The notes: generated by a model from the letters alone, not told the origin. DNA of 64,000 nucleotides from Microcoleus vaginatus_C (GCA_040004035.1 JAMPLN010000001.1); one strand, 5' to 3'. Positions 43,946-51,799 are shown, numbered from the stretch's first letter. Numbers and translations are program-made.

Positions 43946-44683
43946 ATGGAGTCTAGGGAATTGTTAGAAGTAGCAGGAGTAGCAGTAGTAGTAGCAACAG
44001 CAGTAGCAGTAGGAACAGCAGTAGCAGGATCAGTAGGAGGGTTATTAGCAGGAGCAGGAGCAGCAGGAGCAGGAGCACATTATCTCAAAAAGCAACAAGA
44101 CGAACAATCACTACTGCCGAATCGTAGGAAAGAATCTAGAGAATATAACCCCGATCATCATTCATCTTCTACAGTTCAAGAGGGCACATTTCAAAGACAA
44201 CAACAGACACAGACAAATCCGAGAGAAGAACTTAGACAGCCTTATCCTAATCCTCCATCTCCTACAGTTCAAGCTCCTCCAACTCAAAGAATTACTAAAC
44301 AGTATTTAGTTTTAGTAGTTTTTGCGTCACAAGCAGATTTACTTGAATCACTCCAAACAAAAAGACGAATTGATATTACTGATGGAGAAGCACTTTACGA
44401 AATCACGAAATATTTATGGCTAGGTTCTGAAACTGATTTCAATCAAAGAATAGCTAGTATCGATCAGTATTCAGTATCAAAAGGAGAAGAATCAGAATAT
44501 GATATTTACTTAGTCTATATTGAACTAAATCAAGCTGACGAAAGATTTAAGTCAAATGTAGATCAAGTCGATAGATATGACGCTTTTCGTAACTTAGCTG
44601 ATGCTGATTTAGAAGTTAAGTTTGAAAGATCGCCTAGATTGCAAATGGAAGCCTACGGAAACTTTGACGTTTATAATCGCTAA
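43946..44683 (+). CDS. Membrane protein with glycine-zipper helix, partner of the dynamin-like GTPase
   Basis: A 245-residue protein 38 bases after the GTPase gene, with a good ribosome-binding site (CAGGAG). Residues about 7-48 are only Val/Ala/Gly/Thr/Ser/Leu (VAVVVATAVAVGTAVAG, then LLAGAGAAGAGA), one or two glycine-zipper membrane helices. A Pro/Gln-rich linker (about 55-115) follows. The C-terminal globular domain (about 120-245) starts KQYLVLVVFASQADLLESL and has WLGSETDFNQRIASIDQYSV and EYDIYLVYIELNQADERF. I do not recognise this domain. From 43967 to 44078 nearly every codon ends in A (GTA, GCA, GGA), a repeat-like composition unlike the rest of the gene. Confidence 0.8.
   Translation: MESRELLEVAGVAVVVATAVAVGTAVAGSVGGLLAGAGAAGAGAHYLKKQQDEQSLLPNRRKESREYNPDHHSSSTVQEGTFQRQQQTQTNPREELRQPYPNPPSPTVQAPPTQRITKQYLVLVVFASQADLLESLQTKRRIDITDGEALYEITKYLWLGSETDFNQRIASIDQYSVSKGEESEYDIYLVYIELNQADERFKSNVDQVDRYDAFRNLADADLEVKFERSPRLQMEAYGNFDVYNR
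43967..44078 (+). repeat. NNA codon microsatellite inside the membrane-helix coding region
   Basis: About 37 consecutive codons are GTA, GCA, GGA, ACA, TCA or TTA with a single GGG. This (GNA)n pattern is a degenerate trinucleotide repeat that can gain or lose codons without changing frame and so change the length of the membrane helix. Confidence 0.8.
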
Positions 44684-44697
44684 ACATAGTAATTCAA

Positions 44698-46032
44698 ATG
44701 TTAATTGATACCACTCTTTTAGTTAACAATCCCGAAATCATCCAAGGTTTGTTAAATGGCTCAATGCAACGCTACGGAAGCGTTATTAGATGGGCTGCGG
44801 GAACTGTAAATGGTGGTCAAATTGTCCGCCATTTAGCCGAAACTCCCGGACTGACTAGCAAACTGATGACTGTTCCATTTTCTCCCATTGTGGCAGGAAT
44901 TGATGTTATTGGTCATGGGCTTAACTATCATAAATTAATGGGTGTCGAGAGTAAATTAATCGGTATTGAAAAAACCTTATCCTCAGTGATGGGGCTAAGT
45001 CAAATTGCTGCGGGCGCAAGTGTTTTAAACCTTGGTGTCAGTATTGCTGGCTTTGCCTATATGGGCTATAAACTGCACCAAGTACAAAAAAGTTTAGGTC
45101 ACATTCAACAGTCAATGGAAGAAGGCTTTAACCGTGTTGAAGCTGGCTTAAATCGGATTGATAATCGCATCGAAGAAGGATTTAATCGAGTTGAATATAG
45201 GTTAAACCGGGTTGATAATGGCTTAGATATTATCTCTGGACAATTGCCATATCTGTATTTATTGGTAGAAGACAGCCACCAAAAGCAAAAAAGCCTTGCT
45301 AAAGCTATTTCCCATCTTCATCAAGCCATGCTAATTCAAGAAATAGCTGCTTTAAAAGCTGAACTTGACGAGCGCTCTCGTTTTCCTGATGAATCACCGA
45401 GATCGGCCATTAAAACAGCTTCTAGGGTGGGATTATTTCTCAGTAATCAAGCGATGCAAGCTACCCCAGAATTAGATGCTGAAATTATGCTTAATGCTGA
45501 TGTTTCTATTCAAGGTTGGGCTGTAGCCACAGCAACAGAAGCCAATCTTCTCTTAGAAATAGGAAAACATCAAGAAGCTAAAGAATTACTGGCGTTACAA
45601 ATCCCCCTATTTAAACAAGTCGCGGAAAGATGGGCTAAGGCACTAATCAATGATGAAAACACTTATCTATCTACTGCTTATCGCTTTACTAATTCTCGGT
45701 TCAAAAACCATATTGCCTCAGAACGAGTAGAACGAATTACGGAAATATCACCAAGCGATCGCACTTTATCTCCTGACCAAATCCGAGGCAAAAAAAATTA
45801 TGTTGATGTAGAGTTTGAAATGTCCTATAGTTCGGCTAAATTTGATCAAACATGGACACATCGCCAAATTGCTGTAGCTGAGTATTTGGATGGGTTGAGT
45901 GAACTTTCAGCCAGATTAGAGGGTTTAGAATCGTTTGCAAATCTGTGCGAAAGTAGAGGTGTTAAAAGCAGCCGTGAAATTCTGCCTGGGCCAGACACTG
46001 AACCGGGCATATACATACTACCCAGCACATAG
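44698..46032 (+). CDS. Hydrophobic/coiled-coil protein, third gene of the dynamin-like operon
   Basis: A 444-residue protein, 14 bases after the previous stop. Residues about 30-100 are weakly hydrophobic, and SQIAAGASVLNLGVSIAGFAYMGY (about 101-124) is a good membrane helix. Right after it come two tandem 18-residue units, EEGFNRVEAGLNRIDNRI (141-158) and EEGFNRVEYRLNRVDNGL (159-176), an amphipathic coiled coil. The remaining half is soluble and helical (QIAALKAELDERS-like, then ASRVGLFLSNQAMQATPELDAEI). Membrane helix plus coiled coil plus helical domain fits a membrane-anchored oligomer. Not a family I can name. No Shine-Dalgarno sequence is seen, so translation may depend on the upstream gene. 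Confidence 0.78.
   Translation: MLIDTTLLVNNPEIIQGLLNGSMQRYGSVIRWAAGTVNGGQIVRHLAETPGLTSKLMTVPFSPIVAGIDVIGHGLNYHKLMGVESKLIGIEKTLSSVMGLSQIAAGASVLNLGVSIAGFAYMGYKLHQVQKSLGHIQQSMEEGFNRVEAGLNRIDNRIEEGFNRVEYRLNRVDNGLDIISGQLPYLYLLVEDSHQKQKSLAKAISHLHQAMLIQEIAALKAELDERSRFPDESPRSAIKTASRVGLFLSNQAMQATPELDAEIMLNADVSIQGWAVATATEANLLLEIGKHQEAKELLALQIPLFKQVAERWAKALINDENTYLSTAYRFTNSRFKNHIASERVERITEISPSDRTLSPDQIRGKKNYVDVEFEMSYSSAKFDQTWTHRQIAVAEYLDGLSELSARLEGLESFANLCESRGVKSSREILPGPDTEPGIYILPST
45118..45225 (+). repeat. Two 54-bp tandem units encoding the coiled coil
   Basis: The units 45118-45171 and 45172-45225 each start GAAGAAGG and encode EEGFNRVE..LNR.DN; they match at the protein level better than at the DNA level, so the repeat is kept by selection rather than recent. 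Confidence 0.75.
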
Positions 46033-46388
46033 GGTAGGGTGTGTCATATCAAATCCGGTAGCCTCGGAATTAATATTACCCACAATCAGGACACGGCAGG
46101 GCTCATAAGTGTCAACTTAAGCTTTTTGTGCGCCAGTCATCCCGCCCACCCAGCACTCCGCCAGGGAATGAATTCCCTGTCTAATAGCGAAAGTCCTCTC
46201 AAAGAGGACTGAAAAACTCATTAGTCCTCTTTGAGAGGACTTTCGCTTTGAGGCAGGGGTTTCAACCCTTGCCGGACTATCGGTTTTACGTTAAGTTGAC
46301 ACTAATGGGCAGTGCCGTTTCCCTACAATTAATGGGGGTAGGGAAACGGCACTGCCGTGTCCTCCGTTTCTATCATCTCTGAGTGTAA
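46033..46388. repeat. Cluster of nested perfect inverted repeats
   Basis: The space between the convergent dynamin operon and nuclease-like gene is almost wholly inverted repeats. It starts with ATATCAAATCCGGT (46051-46064), the same word as the element at 22372. Then: 12-bp pair 46088-46099/46352-46363; 13-bp pair AGTGTCAACTTAA 46108-46120/46291-46303; a perfect 25-bp pair 46186-46210/46223-46247 (12-base loop) whose arms are each palindromic themselves (AGTCCTCT-CAA-AGAGGACT); and a perfect 19-bp pair 46308-46326/46338-46356 starting GGCAGTGCCG. It can fold into a branched cruciform and likely terminates transcription both ways. Confidence 0.9.
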
Positions 46389-47531
46389 CTATAACGTTTG
46401 AATTTGCTCAATCACCCAATCAAAAGTTTCTATAACTTGCTTGAGATCCGATTCATCTTGCAAAGTAAACAAAGGCAGACTCGGCGACCTTCTCTCGCCC
46501 GGTTCTGTAGGTAGCGACAGACCGATCGAACTCAGTTTACTTCTCAATTCCAGCCAATTCTGTTCCGCATTAAACGGCGGCTGGGAACCGTAATTATCAG
46601 CAGAAATCTCCATTCGGCCAGCAATATTTACAGTGAATAAGTGATAGGGTTTTCTTCCCTTTTGAGGCAATTGAGCGGCGAAACCGCCGTAGGCATCCCC
46701 CGTTCCCCAGTGTATTTGAACTTCGGGTTCTTGACTTTTTGCCCAAAGGTAAATAGCTTTTGCCATTTGCGCCTCGTCCGCGCCTTGTCTAGCTTTGATT
46801 TCCGCAAAAAATGAAGATTCATCCCAGCGCCTTCTTTCGCGCGTTGCGCTGGATTTTTTCTGCTGTGCTTCCGCTGTCTGACCGATCACTCTGGGAACCA
46901 GCGTTTTCAAACCGTCTTCACTTACATACTGCTTAATTTCCAGGGCCAAAACTTCAACCGGGTCCATTTGTTCGTTGAGAAATTCCACAACTCGGCGCAT
47001 TTCAGCAGAAATCTCGTCAGCTACAAACACTAAGCGAACTTTACCCGCTTGCAAATTAGTTTTAACCTTCTGCCAAAATAGGTCTTCATTAGCATTTGCA
47101 CCGAGAAACTCTTCAAAAATCTGTTCAGGATCGCGACCCCGATCGCGACAATTAGCTTCAAACAGAGAAATAATTGAATCGATCGGCCAGTAAAACAACG
47201 CATTAGCAGCATAGTCGATCGACTGACCCAAAACTTTTTGCCGCAGTTCCGCATTAGGAGTTCGCCTGACATCCACCAAAGTAGGAACTGCATTTTGGTC
47301 GAGAAACAAATGATCCAGCGACCACTGCACCGCTGTTTCCTCATCGCTGGGTGCAGATTCCCGCGAAATTAACAGCCACCTCCGCGCCGTAGCCCGATCG
47401 ATTTGGTCTCCCGCGATCAAATTAGGATAAGTTACTAGCAAGTCTTGTAACTGGTCTTCCGAGTCGTAGGGCTGTTCCATCATTTCTACCAGCCTGTCGT
47501 CGTCCTGAATCAGATAAATACCTCCAGCCAT
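46389..47531 (-). CDS. PD-(D/E)XK nuclease-like protein with altered catalytic motif
   Basis: A 380-residue soluble protein. The N-terminal half has SLDHLFLDQNAVPTLVDVRRTPNAELRQKVLGQSIDYAANALFYW. Relatives read 'D..LFLDxxxxPTLVEVKRxxxxxxRREVVGQMLDYAAN', the core of a PD-(D/E)XK nuclease fold; here E-V-K has become D-V-R. The next block RLVFVADEISAEMRRVVEFLNEQMDPVEVLALEIKQY is also family-like. The C-terminal third (WDESSFFAEIKARQG, VQIHWGTGDAYGGFAAQL) resembles a nucleic-acid or substrate-binding add-on. It converges with the dynamin-like operon. The substrate is unknown, and catalysis is uncertain because of the changed motif. Confidence 0.65.
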   Translation of the reverse strand: MAGGIYLIQDDDRLVEMMEQPYDSEDQLQDLLVTYPNLIAGDQIDRATARRWLLISRESAPSDEETAVQWSLDHLFLDQNAVPTLVDVRRTPNAELRQKVLGQSIDYAANALFYWPIDSIISLFEANCRDRGRDPEQIFEEFLGANANEDLFWQKVKTNLQAGKVRLVFVADEISAEMRRVVEFLNEQMDPVEVLALEIKQYVSEDGLKTLVPRVIGQTAEAQQKKSSATRERRRWDESSFFAEIKARQGADEAQMAKAIYLWAKSQEPEVQIHWGTGDAYGGFAAQLPQKGRKPYHLFTVNIAGRMEISADNYGSQPPFNAEQNWLELRSKLSSIGLSLPTEPGERRSPSLPLFTLQDESDLKQVIETFDWVIEQIQTL

Positions 47532-47548
47532 GCAAGCCCACCTACTTA

Positions 47549-47590
47549 ATTTTAGATTTTAGATTTTAGATTTTAGATTTTAGATTTCAG
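47549..47590. repeat. ATTTTAG heptanucleotide tract
   Basis: About five copies of the 7-base unit ATTTTAG start 18 bases upstream of the nuclease-like start codon, ending in a diverged copy. It is the same class of short tandem repeat as the tracts at 32606 and 49209 but a different word. Confidence 0.75.
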
Positions 47591-47648
47591 GCTTAGTTAT
47601 TAGTCTTCAGTCTTCAGTCCGCCGCCCATGATTTGTGAAGGCGGAAGG

Positions 47649-47732
47649 CATTGGTCAGAATTCAATAAAAATTTTGAAGTCAATAATTTTTATTGTTTGT
47701 TAATTCAATAAAAAATCCCTTCTGACCAATGA
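47649..47732. repeat. Nested hairpin CATTGGTCAGAA...TTCTGACCAATG
   Basis: A 12-bp perfect pair (47649-47660/47721-47732) encloses a second one, CAATAAAAATT/AATTTTTATTG (47663-47673/47685-47695). Short GACTGATGACTAATAAC-like repeats follow and run into the 3' end of dapF. On the minus strand it lies right after the dapF stop and may end its transcript. Confidence 0.7.
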
Positions 47733-47760
47733 CTGATGACTAATAACTGATGACTAATCA

Positions 47761-48603
47761 CTAATCACTAATACAACCAGTAAATACTCGCTGTGCCGGC
47801 CCGGTCATGTAAATCCGCCCAGAAACTTCTGCCCATTCGATTTCCAAAACGCCGCCGGGGAGCTCAACAGCAGTTGCCCGATCGCACTTCCCTACCAATA
47901 CCCCAGCTACCACAGCAGCACAAGCACCAGTCCCACAAGCTAGAGTAACACCCGCGCCTCTTTCCCACACCCGCATTTTTACATAGTCGGAACGTATCAC
48001 TTGAATAAACTCCGTATTGGTACGCTGCGGGAATGCTTTGTTGTGCTCGAATTGAGGCCCGACAGTTTCTAAAGCAATCGCCGCAACATCCTCTACAAAA
48101 GTAATGCAGTGAGGATTGCCCATGCTGACGCAGGTAACAGACCAAGATTTATCAGCAACTTCGATCGGCACATCTATAGCTTTGGCATCCGATGCAGCCA
48201 AAGTTGTCGGAATTTCCGCAGCCAGTAGCCGGGGAACCCCCATATCCACCTTAACCTGACCGTCCGATCGCAATTCCGGGCTAATCACACCAGCCAGAGT
48301 GTGGATGTGGTACTGAGTTTTCGCCTCTGACCCTTCCAAATCGGCGATAAACTTAGCCAAACAGCGAATCCCGTTGCCGCACATTTCCGGTTCCGAACCG
48401 TCGGAGTTAAAAATCCGCATCGTATAGTCAGTATCGTTTTGACCCGGAAGAGCAAATATCACACCGTCTGCGCCAATCCCGAAATGTCGATCGCACATAT
48501 CCACAGCTTGTTCTGGCGTGATCACCGGTTCTGACGAGTGGCGGTTGTCAATCAGAATAAAATCATTTCCCAGTCCGTGATACTTCGCAAACTCGATCGG
48601 CAT
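47761..48603 (-). CDS. dapF: Diaminopimelate epimerase
   Basis: A 280-residue enzyme that converts LL- to meso-diaminopimelate for lysine and peptidoglycan synthesis in the cytosol. N-terminal FAKYHGLGNDFILIDNR; first catalytic cysteine in EMCGNGIRCLAKF; second in LACGTGACAAVVAG; also FNSDGSEPEMCGNG and MGNPHCITFVED, all family signatures. ATG 48603 was chosen because AGAGG lies nine bases upstream and the family starts 'MxFxKYhGLGND'; the frame is open 67 codons further without similarity. Its last codons overlap a short GACTAATCACTAATC-type repeat. The neighbourhood dapF-hfq is common in cyanobacteria. Confidence 0.96.
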   Translation of the reverse strand: MPIEFAKYHGLGNDFILIDNRHSSEPVITPEQAVDMCDRHFGIGADGVIFALPGQNDTDYTMRIFNSDGSEPEMCGNGIRCLAKFIADLEGSEAKTQYHIHTLAGVISPELRSDGQVKVDMGVPRLLAAEIPTTLAASDAKAIDVPIEVADKSWSVTCVSMGNPHCITFVEDVAAIALETVGPQFEHNKAFPQRTNTEFIQVIRSDYVKMRVWERGAGVTLACGTGACAAVVAGVLVGKCDRATAVELPGGVLEIEWAEVSGRIYMTGPAQRVFTGCISD

Positions 48604-48915
48604 AAAAACAAACCTCTTTTGGTTAAAACTGATTAGATAATTTGATGACCAAATTACCCATTTCCCAGTATTATAAAACTTTATGCAATTTATAGTCCTT
48701 TCTAGTGAAATATAAACAAATATAATATTTATAACTCCACAGGGATATCTAATTAATGCTGATGTCAATGGCTCAATGAATATCCCTCGAAAAGTAGTCG
48801 CCAAGGGGTTTATCTCTCATCCGGTAGAGGCGCTTGTAATCGCGCCAGTATCGGTTAAACGGTATAAACAGAAGAATATGGTTTAAGGTAATATTTGACT
48901 ATATTTTTCTGAACT
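48604..48915. other. dapF-hfq spacer, divergent promoters plus TnpB remnant
   Basis: 312 bases between divergently transcribed dapF and hfq. The right half is occupied by the TnpB remnant (48752-48886). The left half is AT-rich and must hold the dapF promoter. Insertion of the TnpB element probably replaced or displaced the original hfq upstream region; the hfq start has no obvious Shine-Dalgarno sequence. Confidence 0.55.
48752..48886 (+). pseudogene. C-terminal remnant of an IS200/IS605-type TnpB (OrfB)
   Basis: In the dapF-hfq spacer the plus strand reads INADVNGSMNIPRKVV, then VEALVIAPVSVKRYKQK and TAA at 48884-48886. This is the end of a TnpB protein: the INADVNGSxNI block carries the last RuvC aspartate, and the following 'P-V' tail is the usual C-terminus. 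No N-terminal part or start is present (the frame closes at about 48715), and dapF lies just upstream on the other strand, so only the last 45 codons survive. It ends 29 bases before the hfq start codon. Confidence 0.8.
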
Positions 48916-49128
48916 ATGTCTGAATTTGAAACCGGATTGCCCAGCGTTCGCTTAATACAAAGCTACATCAAAGACAAACAACAGGTGGAAATCAAACTCC
49001 TGACCGGCGACTTACTAGCGGGTAGAATTTTTTGGCAGGATCATAGCTGCATTTGCCTCGTCGATCCGTCAGAAACACAAATTCTGATCTCGCGGCCAGC
49101 AATTGCTTATCTCAAACCCAACGGCTGA
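48916..49128 (+). CDS. hfq: Hfq, cyanobacterial type
   Basis: A 70-residue Sm-fold protein. LPSVRLIQSYIKDKQQVEIKLLTGDLLAGRIFWQDHSCICLV matches the Sm1 motif of cyanobacterial Hfq, ending with ILISRPAIAYLKPNG for Sm2. Cyanobacterial Hfq is short, lacks the KH-type Sm2 of enterobacteria, and in Synechocystis it supports type IV pilus function rather than classical RNA matchmaking (family knowledge). The gene stands next to dapF, as in other cyanobacteria. It is followed directly by a purine-rich tract. Confidence 0.93.
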   Translation: MSEFETGLPSVRLIQSYIKDKQQVEIKLLTGDLLAGRIFWQDHSCICLVDPSETQILISRPAIAYLKPNG

Positions 49129-49129
49129 G

Positions 49130-49356
49130 GAGACGGGGAGAGTGGGAGAGGGGGGGGAGAGGGAGAGAGAGAGAGGGGGAGATTGGGAGAGGGAGACAGT
49201 GGAACAAATCTTCCTTCTTCCTTCTTCCCTCTTCCCTCTTCCTTCTTCCTTCTTCCTTCTTCCTTCTTCCTTCTTTCTTCTTCCTTCTTCCTTCTTCCTT
49301 CTTCCTTCTTTCTTCTTCCTTCTTCCTTCTTCCCTCTTCCTTCTTCCTTCTTCCTT
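49130..49356. repeat. Polypurine tract followed by CTTCCTT heptamer tract
   Basis: From 49130 to about 49200 the plus strand is almost all G and A (GAGAGTGGGAGAGGGGGGG-like). From 49209 to 49356 it is all C and T in 7-base units CTTCCTT, CTTCCCT and CTTTCTT. Three apparent reading frames through it encode Ser/Phe/Leu/Pro runs and are not genes. Purine and pyrimidine halves next to each other can pair as a large hairpin or form a triplex. It ends ten bases before the kef gene's stop codon. Confidence 0.9.
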
Positions 49357-49365
49357 CCCTATTCC

Positions 49366-51681
49366 CTAATCGCTAAACAGCTTTTCACTGACTTGGGCCT
49401 TGACCAAAGGCAGCTTTAAAGCAGGTTGTGGCACCCGCGGTGAGGCCGTCCGCTGCATCAAGCCGAGCTCGTAGAAGCCGCCGCACAGCAGCAAACGATC
49501 GCCTTCTTGCAAATGGCTAGTTCCGTCGGGCCAGCGAGTAAATTTCCCTTCCCGGCGGATCGCCCGCACCTGCACCCCGTACTGGGTCAGCAAATCTATC
49601 TCTGACAGTTTTTTGCCCGCCCAAGGGCTGTTTGCTGGCAGTCTCAGCCACTGGCAAGAACTGTCGCCCTGCGGCACTGCAACTTCCCCCTTCGCCAGCA
49701 ACTCAAAACTGATGAGTTCTTCCGGTTCTCCGACTACAAAAAGTCGATCGCCCGACTGCAAAGCTGTCTTCCCGTTAGGATAATCAATTTCCTCGCCATT
49801 CTCGCGGACGATCGCCATCACACTGACGCCTGTCAACTGGCGCAGGTTAGTTTCTTCCAGAGTCATGCTGGCAATGGGAGAACCTGACGGCAAGCTGTAC
49901 CACTCGCTGTTCATATCTCGAACCGCCACTTTCAAATCCCGCGAAACCGCCAAAGGTTCGCGCGGTGGCCGCAATTCCAGATAGCGGCTGCTGCGAATTT
50001 GCTGCACATCCCGCGCGATCGCCATTGAGGAGAGCCCCATGCCAGCCAGCAAGTGGGAAGACAGTTCTAAACTGGCCTCAAACTCCGGCTGCACAACTTC
50101 CCAGGCCCCGAGTTGGTAAAGCAGTTCGATGTCTTTATCTTGGTTGGCCTGCACCACAATATCCAAATCCGGGACTAATTCTAAAGCCCGCTTCAGACAC
50201 AAGCGAGTGCTCATGGGATCGGGAAGGGCGATCGCCATTGCTTTAGCCCGTTCCACCCGCGCGGCTTCCAATACGTGCAAGCTGGCAGCATTCCCGTAAA
50301 TGTAAGGAATTCCTTGCACTCTGCAGTCTTGAATACTACTTTCTGACTCGTCGATCACCACAACTGAACAGTTGCGGCTTTGCAGCATTTTGACTAAAAT
50401 TCTGCCGACTCGCCCGTAGCCGCAAACCACCACATAATTTTGTTCCGGCAAAGTTTCAGCTATTGCCACAGGTTGAGATGTTTCGTCAAAATAGCGCTGT
50501 AAAGGCCCGAAATTTTCCGCCCATTTCAATAACTGGGGCACGCTTCTCAACACAAACGGAGTCAGCACGAGGGTGACTGCTGTCGTGCCTAAAATTAACA
50601 GGTAAACATTCCGCGAAACCAGCCCCATGACTTGGCCGGAACTAGCGAGTACAAAGGAGAATTCTCCTATTTGAGCTAAGCCCAAACCTGCGATTAATGC
50701 TGTTTTTAACGGATAGCCAAATAGTCGGACGATCGGCGTTATAATCAAGAATTTGCCGACAAATACTATAAATACCAGTCCCAGAATTACTTCTAGATGG
50801 TTCCACAGAAACATCGGGTCAATTAACATTCCGATGGTGACAAAAAATAAGGATGCAAAAATATCTCGCAAAGGCTCGACATAAGTTAGAGTTTGGTCGG
50901 CATATTCCACCTCCGAAATCATTAAACCAGCCACAAATGCGCCCATCTCGATCGAAAAACCCAAATATTCTGTCAGCAGCGCAATCCCTAAAGCCAAAAC
51001 CACAACTCCCAGCAAAAACAGTTCCCGGCTTTCTGTTTGCGCGAGGTATCGCAGCAACTGCGGTACCATCCAAATGCCGGCGACTACAGCACCGACAGCA
51101 AATAACCCGATCCGCAGCAGGGCCCACGCTACCGTCATGCCGATCTCTTCTGCTGGCTGATTGAGTGCCGGCAAAACTGCTAGCATTAACCCCAAAGCCA
51201 AATCTTGAACTACTAATATTCCCAGCATGACTTGACCGTGGGAAGTACCGGATTCATTGCGTTCCATCAAGCATTTCAGTACGACTGCAGTCGAAGAAAG
51301 CGACAGAATCGCTCCTAAAAACACGCCTTGGGCGGGCGATTCTACCCACCCTACAGCCAAGGAAATTGCAGTAGTAATGGCGATCGTCAGCACAATTTGC
51401 AAGCCCCCTCCGCCCAAACTAATTGCTTTAACTTTCTGGAGTTCGGCGAAAGAAAATTCCACTCCCAAGGCAAACAACAGAAAGGCAACCCCGAATTCAG
51501 CCAGGGTGTCTACCTGAATTAATTCTTTAATCAGCCCCAAACCGGCCGGCCCAACTACGATCCCTCCCAGCAGGTAGCCGAGAATTACCGGCTGTCGCAA
51601 CAGCGATGCAAAGAGTCCTCCTGCTGCGGCAGCAGCGAGAACTAGAACTAAGTCAACGATCAGTCGGAAGTCTTCTTGCAC
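49366..51681 (-). CDS. Kef/CPA2-type cation:proton antiporter with TrkA-N and two TrkA-C domains
   Basis: A 771-residue membrane protein. The N-terminal part (about 1-385) has about 12 hydrophobic segments with family motifs RQPVILGYLLGGIVVGPAGLGL, FGVAFLLFALGVEFSF, LSLSSTAVVLKCL and IGEFSFVLAS. A cytosolic TrkA-N (RCK) domain has the NAD(H) motif VVVCGYGRVGRILV and the acidic IDES. Two TrkA-C domains follow, each ending 'L..GDRL.(V/L).G' (AIVRENGEEIDYPNGKTAL and AIRREGKFTRWPDGTSHL). Expected role: K+ or Na+/H+ exchange, gated by nucleotide. GTG 51681 (VQEDFRLIVDLVLVL) is chosen as the start because relatives begin there; the 40 codons before it are not conserved-looking. Confidence 0.92.
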   Translation of the reverse strand: MQEDFRLIVDLVLVLAAAAAGGLFASLLRQPVILGYLLGGIVVGPAGLGLIKELIQVDTLAEFGVAFLLFALGVEFSFAELQKVKAISLGGGGLQIVLTIAITTAISLAVGWVESPAQGVFLGAILSLSSTAVVLKCLMERNESGTSHGQVMLGILVVQDLALGLMLAVLPALNQPAEEIGMTVAWALLRIGLFAVGAVVAGIWMVPQLLRYLAQTESRELFLLGVVVLALGIALLTEYLGFSIEMGAFVAGLMISEVEYADQTLTYVEPLRDIFASLFFVTIGMLIDPMFLWNHLEVILGLVFIVFVGKFLIITPIVRLFGYPLKTALIAGLGLAQIGEFSFVLASSGQVMGLVSRNVYLLILGTTAVTLVLTPFVLRSVPQLLKWAENFGPLQRYFDETSQPVAIAETLPEQNYVVVCGYGRVGRILVKMLQSRNCSVVVIDESESSIQDCRVQGIPYIYGNAASLHVLEAARVERAKAMAIALPDPMSTRLCLKRALELVPDLDIVVQANQDKDIELLYQLGAWEVVQPEFEASLELSSHLLAGMGLSSMAIARDVQQIRSSRYLELRPPREPLAVSRDLKVAVRDMNSEWYSLPSGSPIASMTLEETNLRQLTGVSVMAIVRENGEEIDYPNGKTALQSGDRLFVVGEPEELISFELLAKGEVAVPQGDSSCQWLRLPANSPWAGKKLSEIDLLTQYGVQVRAIRREGKFTRWPDGTSHLQEGDRLLLCGGFYELGLMQRTASPRVPQPALKLPLVKAQVSEKLFSD

Positions 51682-51799
51682 AACTTTATGAAAAAAATAT
51701 AAAGTTATATTATAGTATCTAATGTGTTGACTATGTTTGGCGCGTTGACTGTAGTTGAGGAATAAGCACAACGGCCACCCTTGACTAAGGTATTTTTTC

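Noticed and set aside
49053..49419. Three overlapping plus-strand frames rich in Ser/Phe/Leu/Pro
   Set aside because: They are translations of a purine/pyrimidine simple repeat in all frames, not genes.
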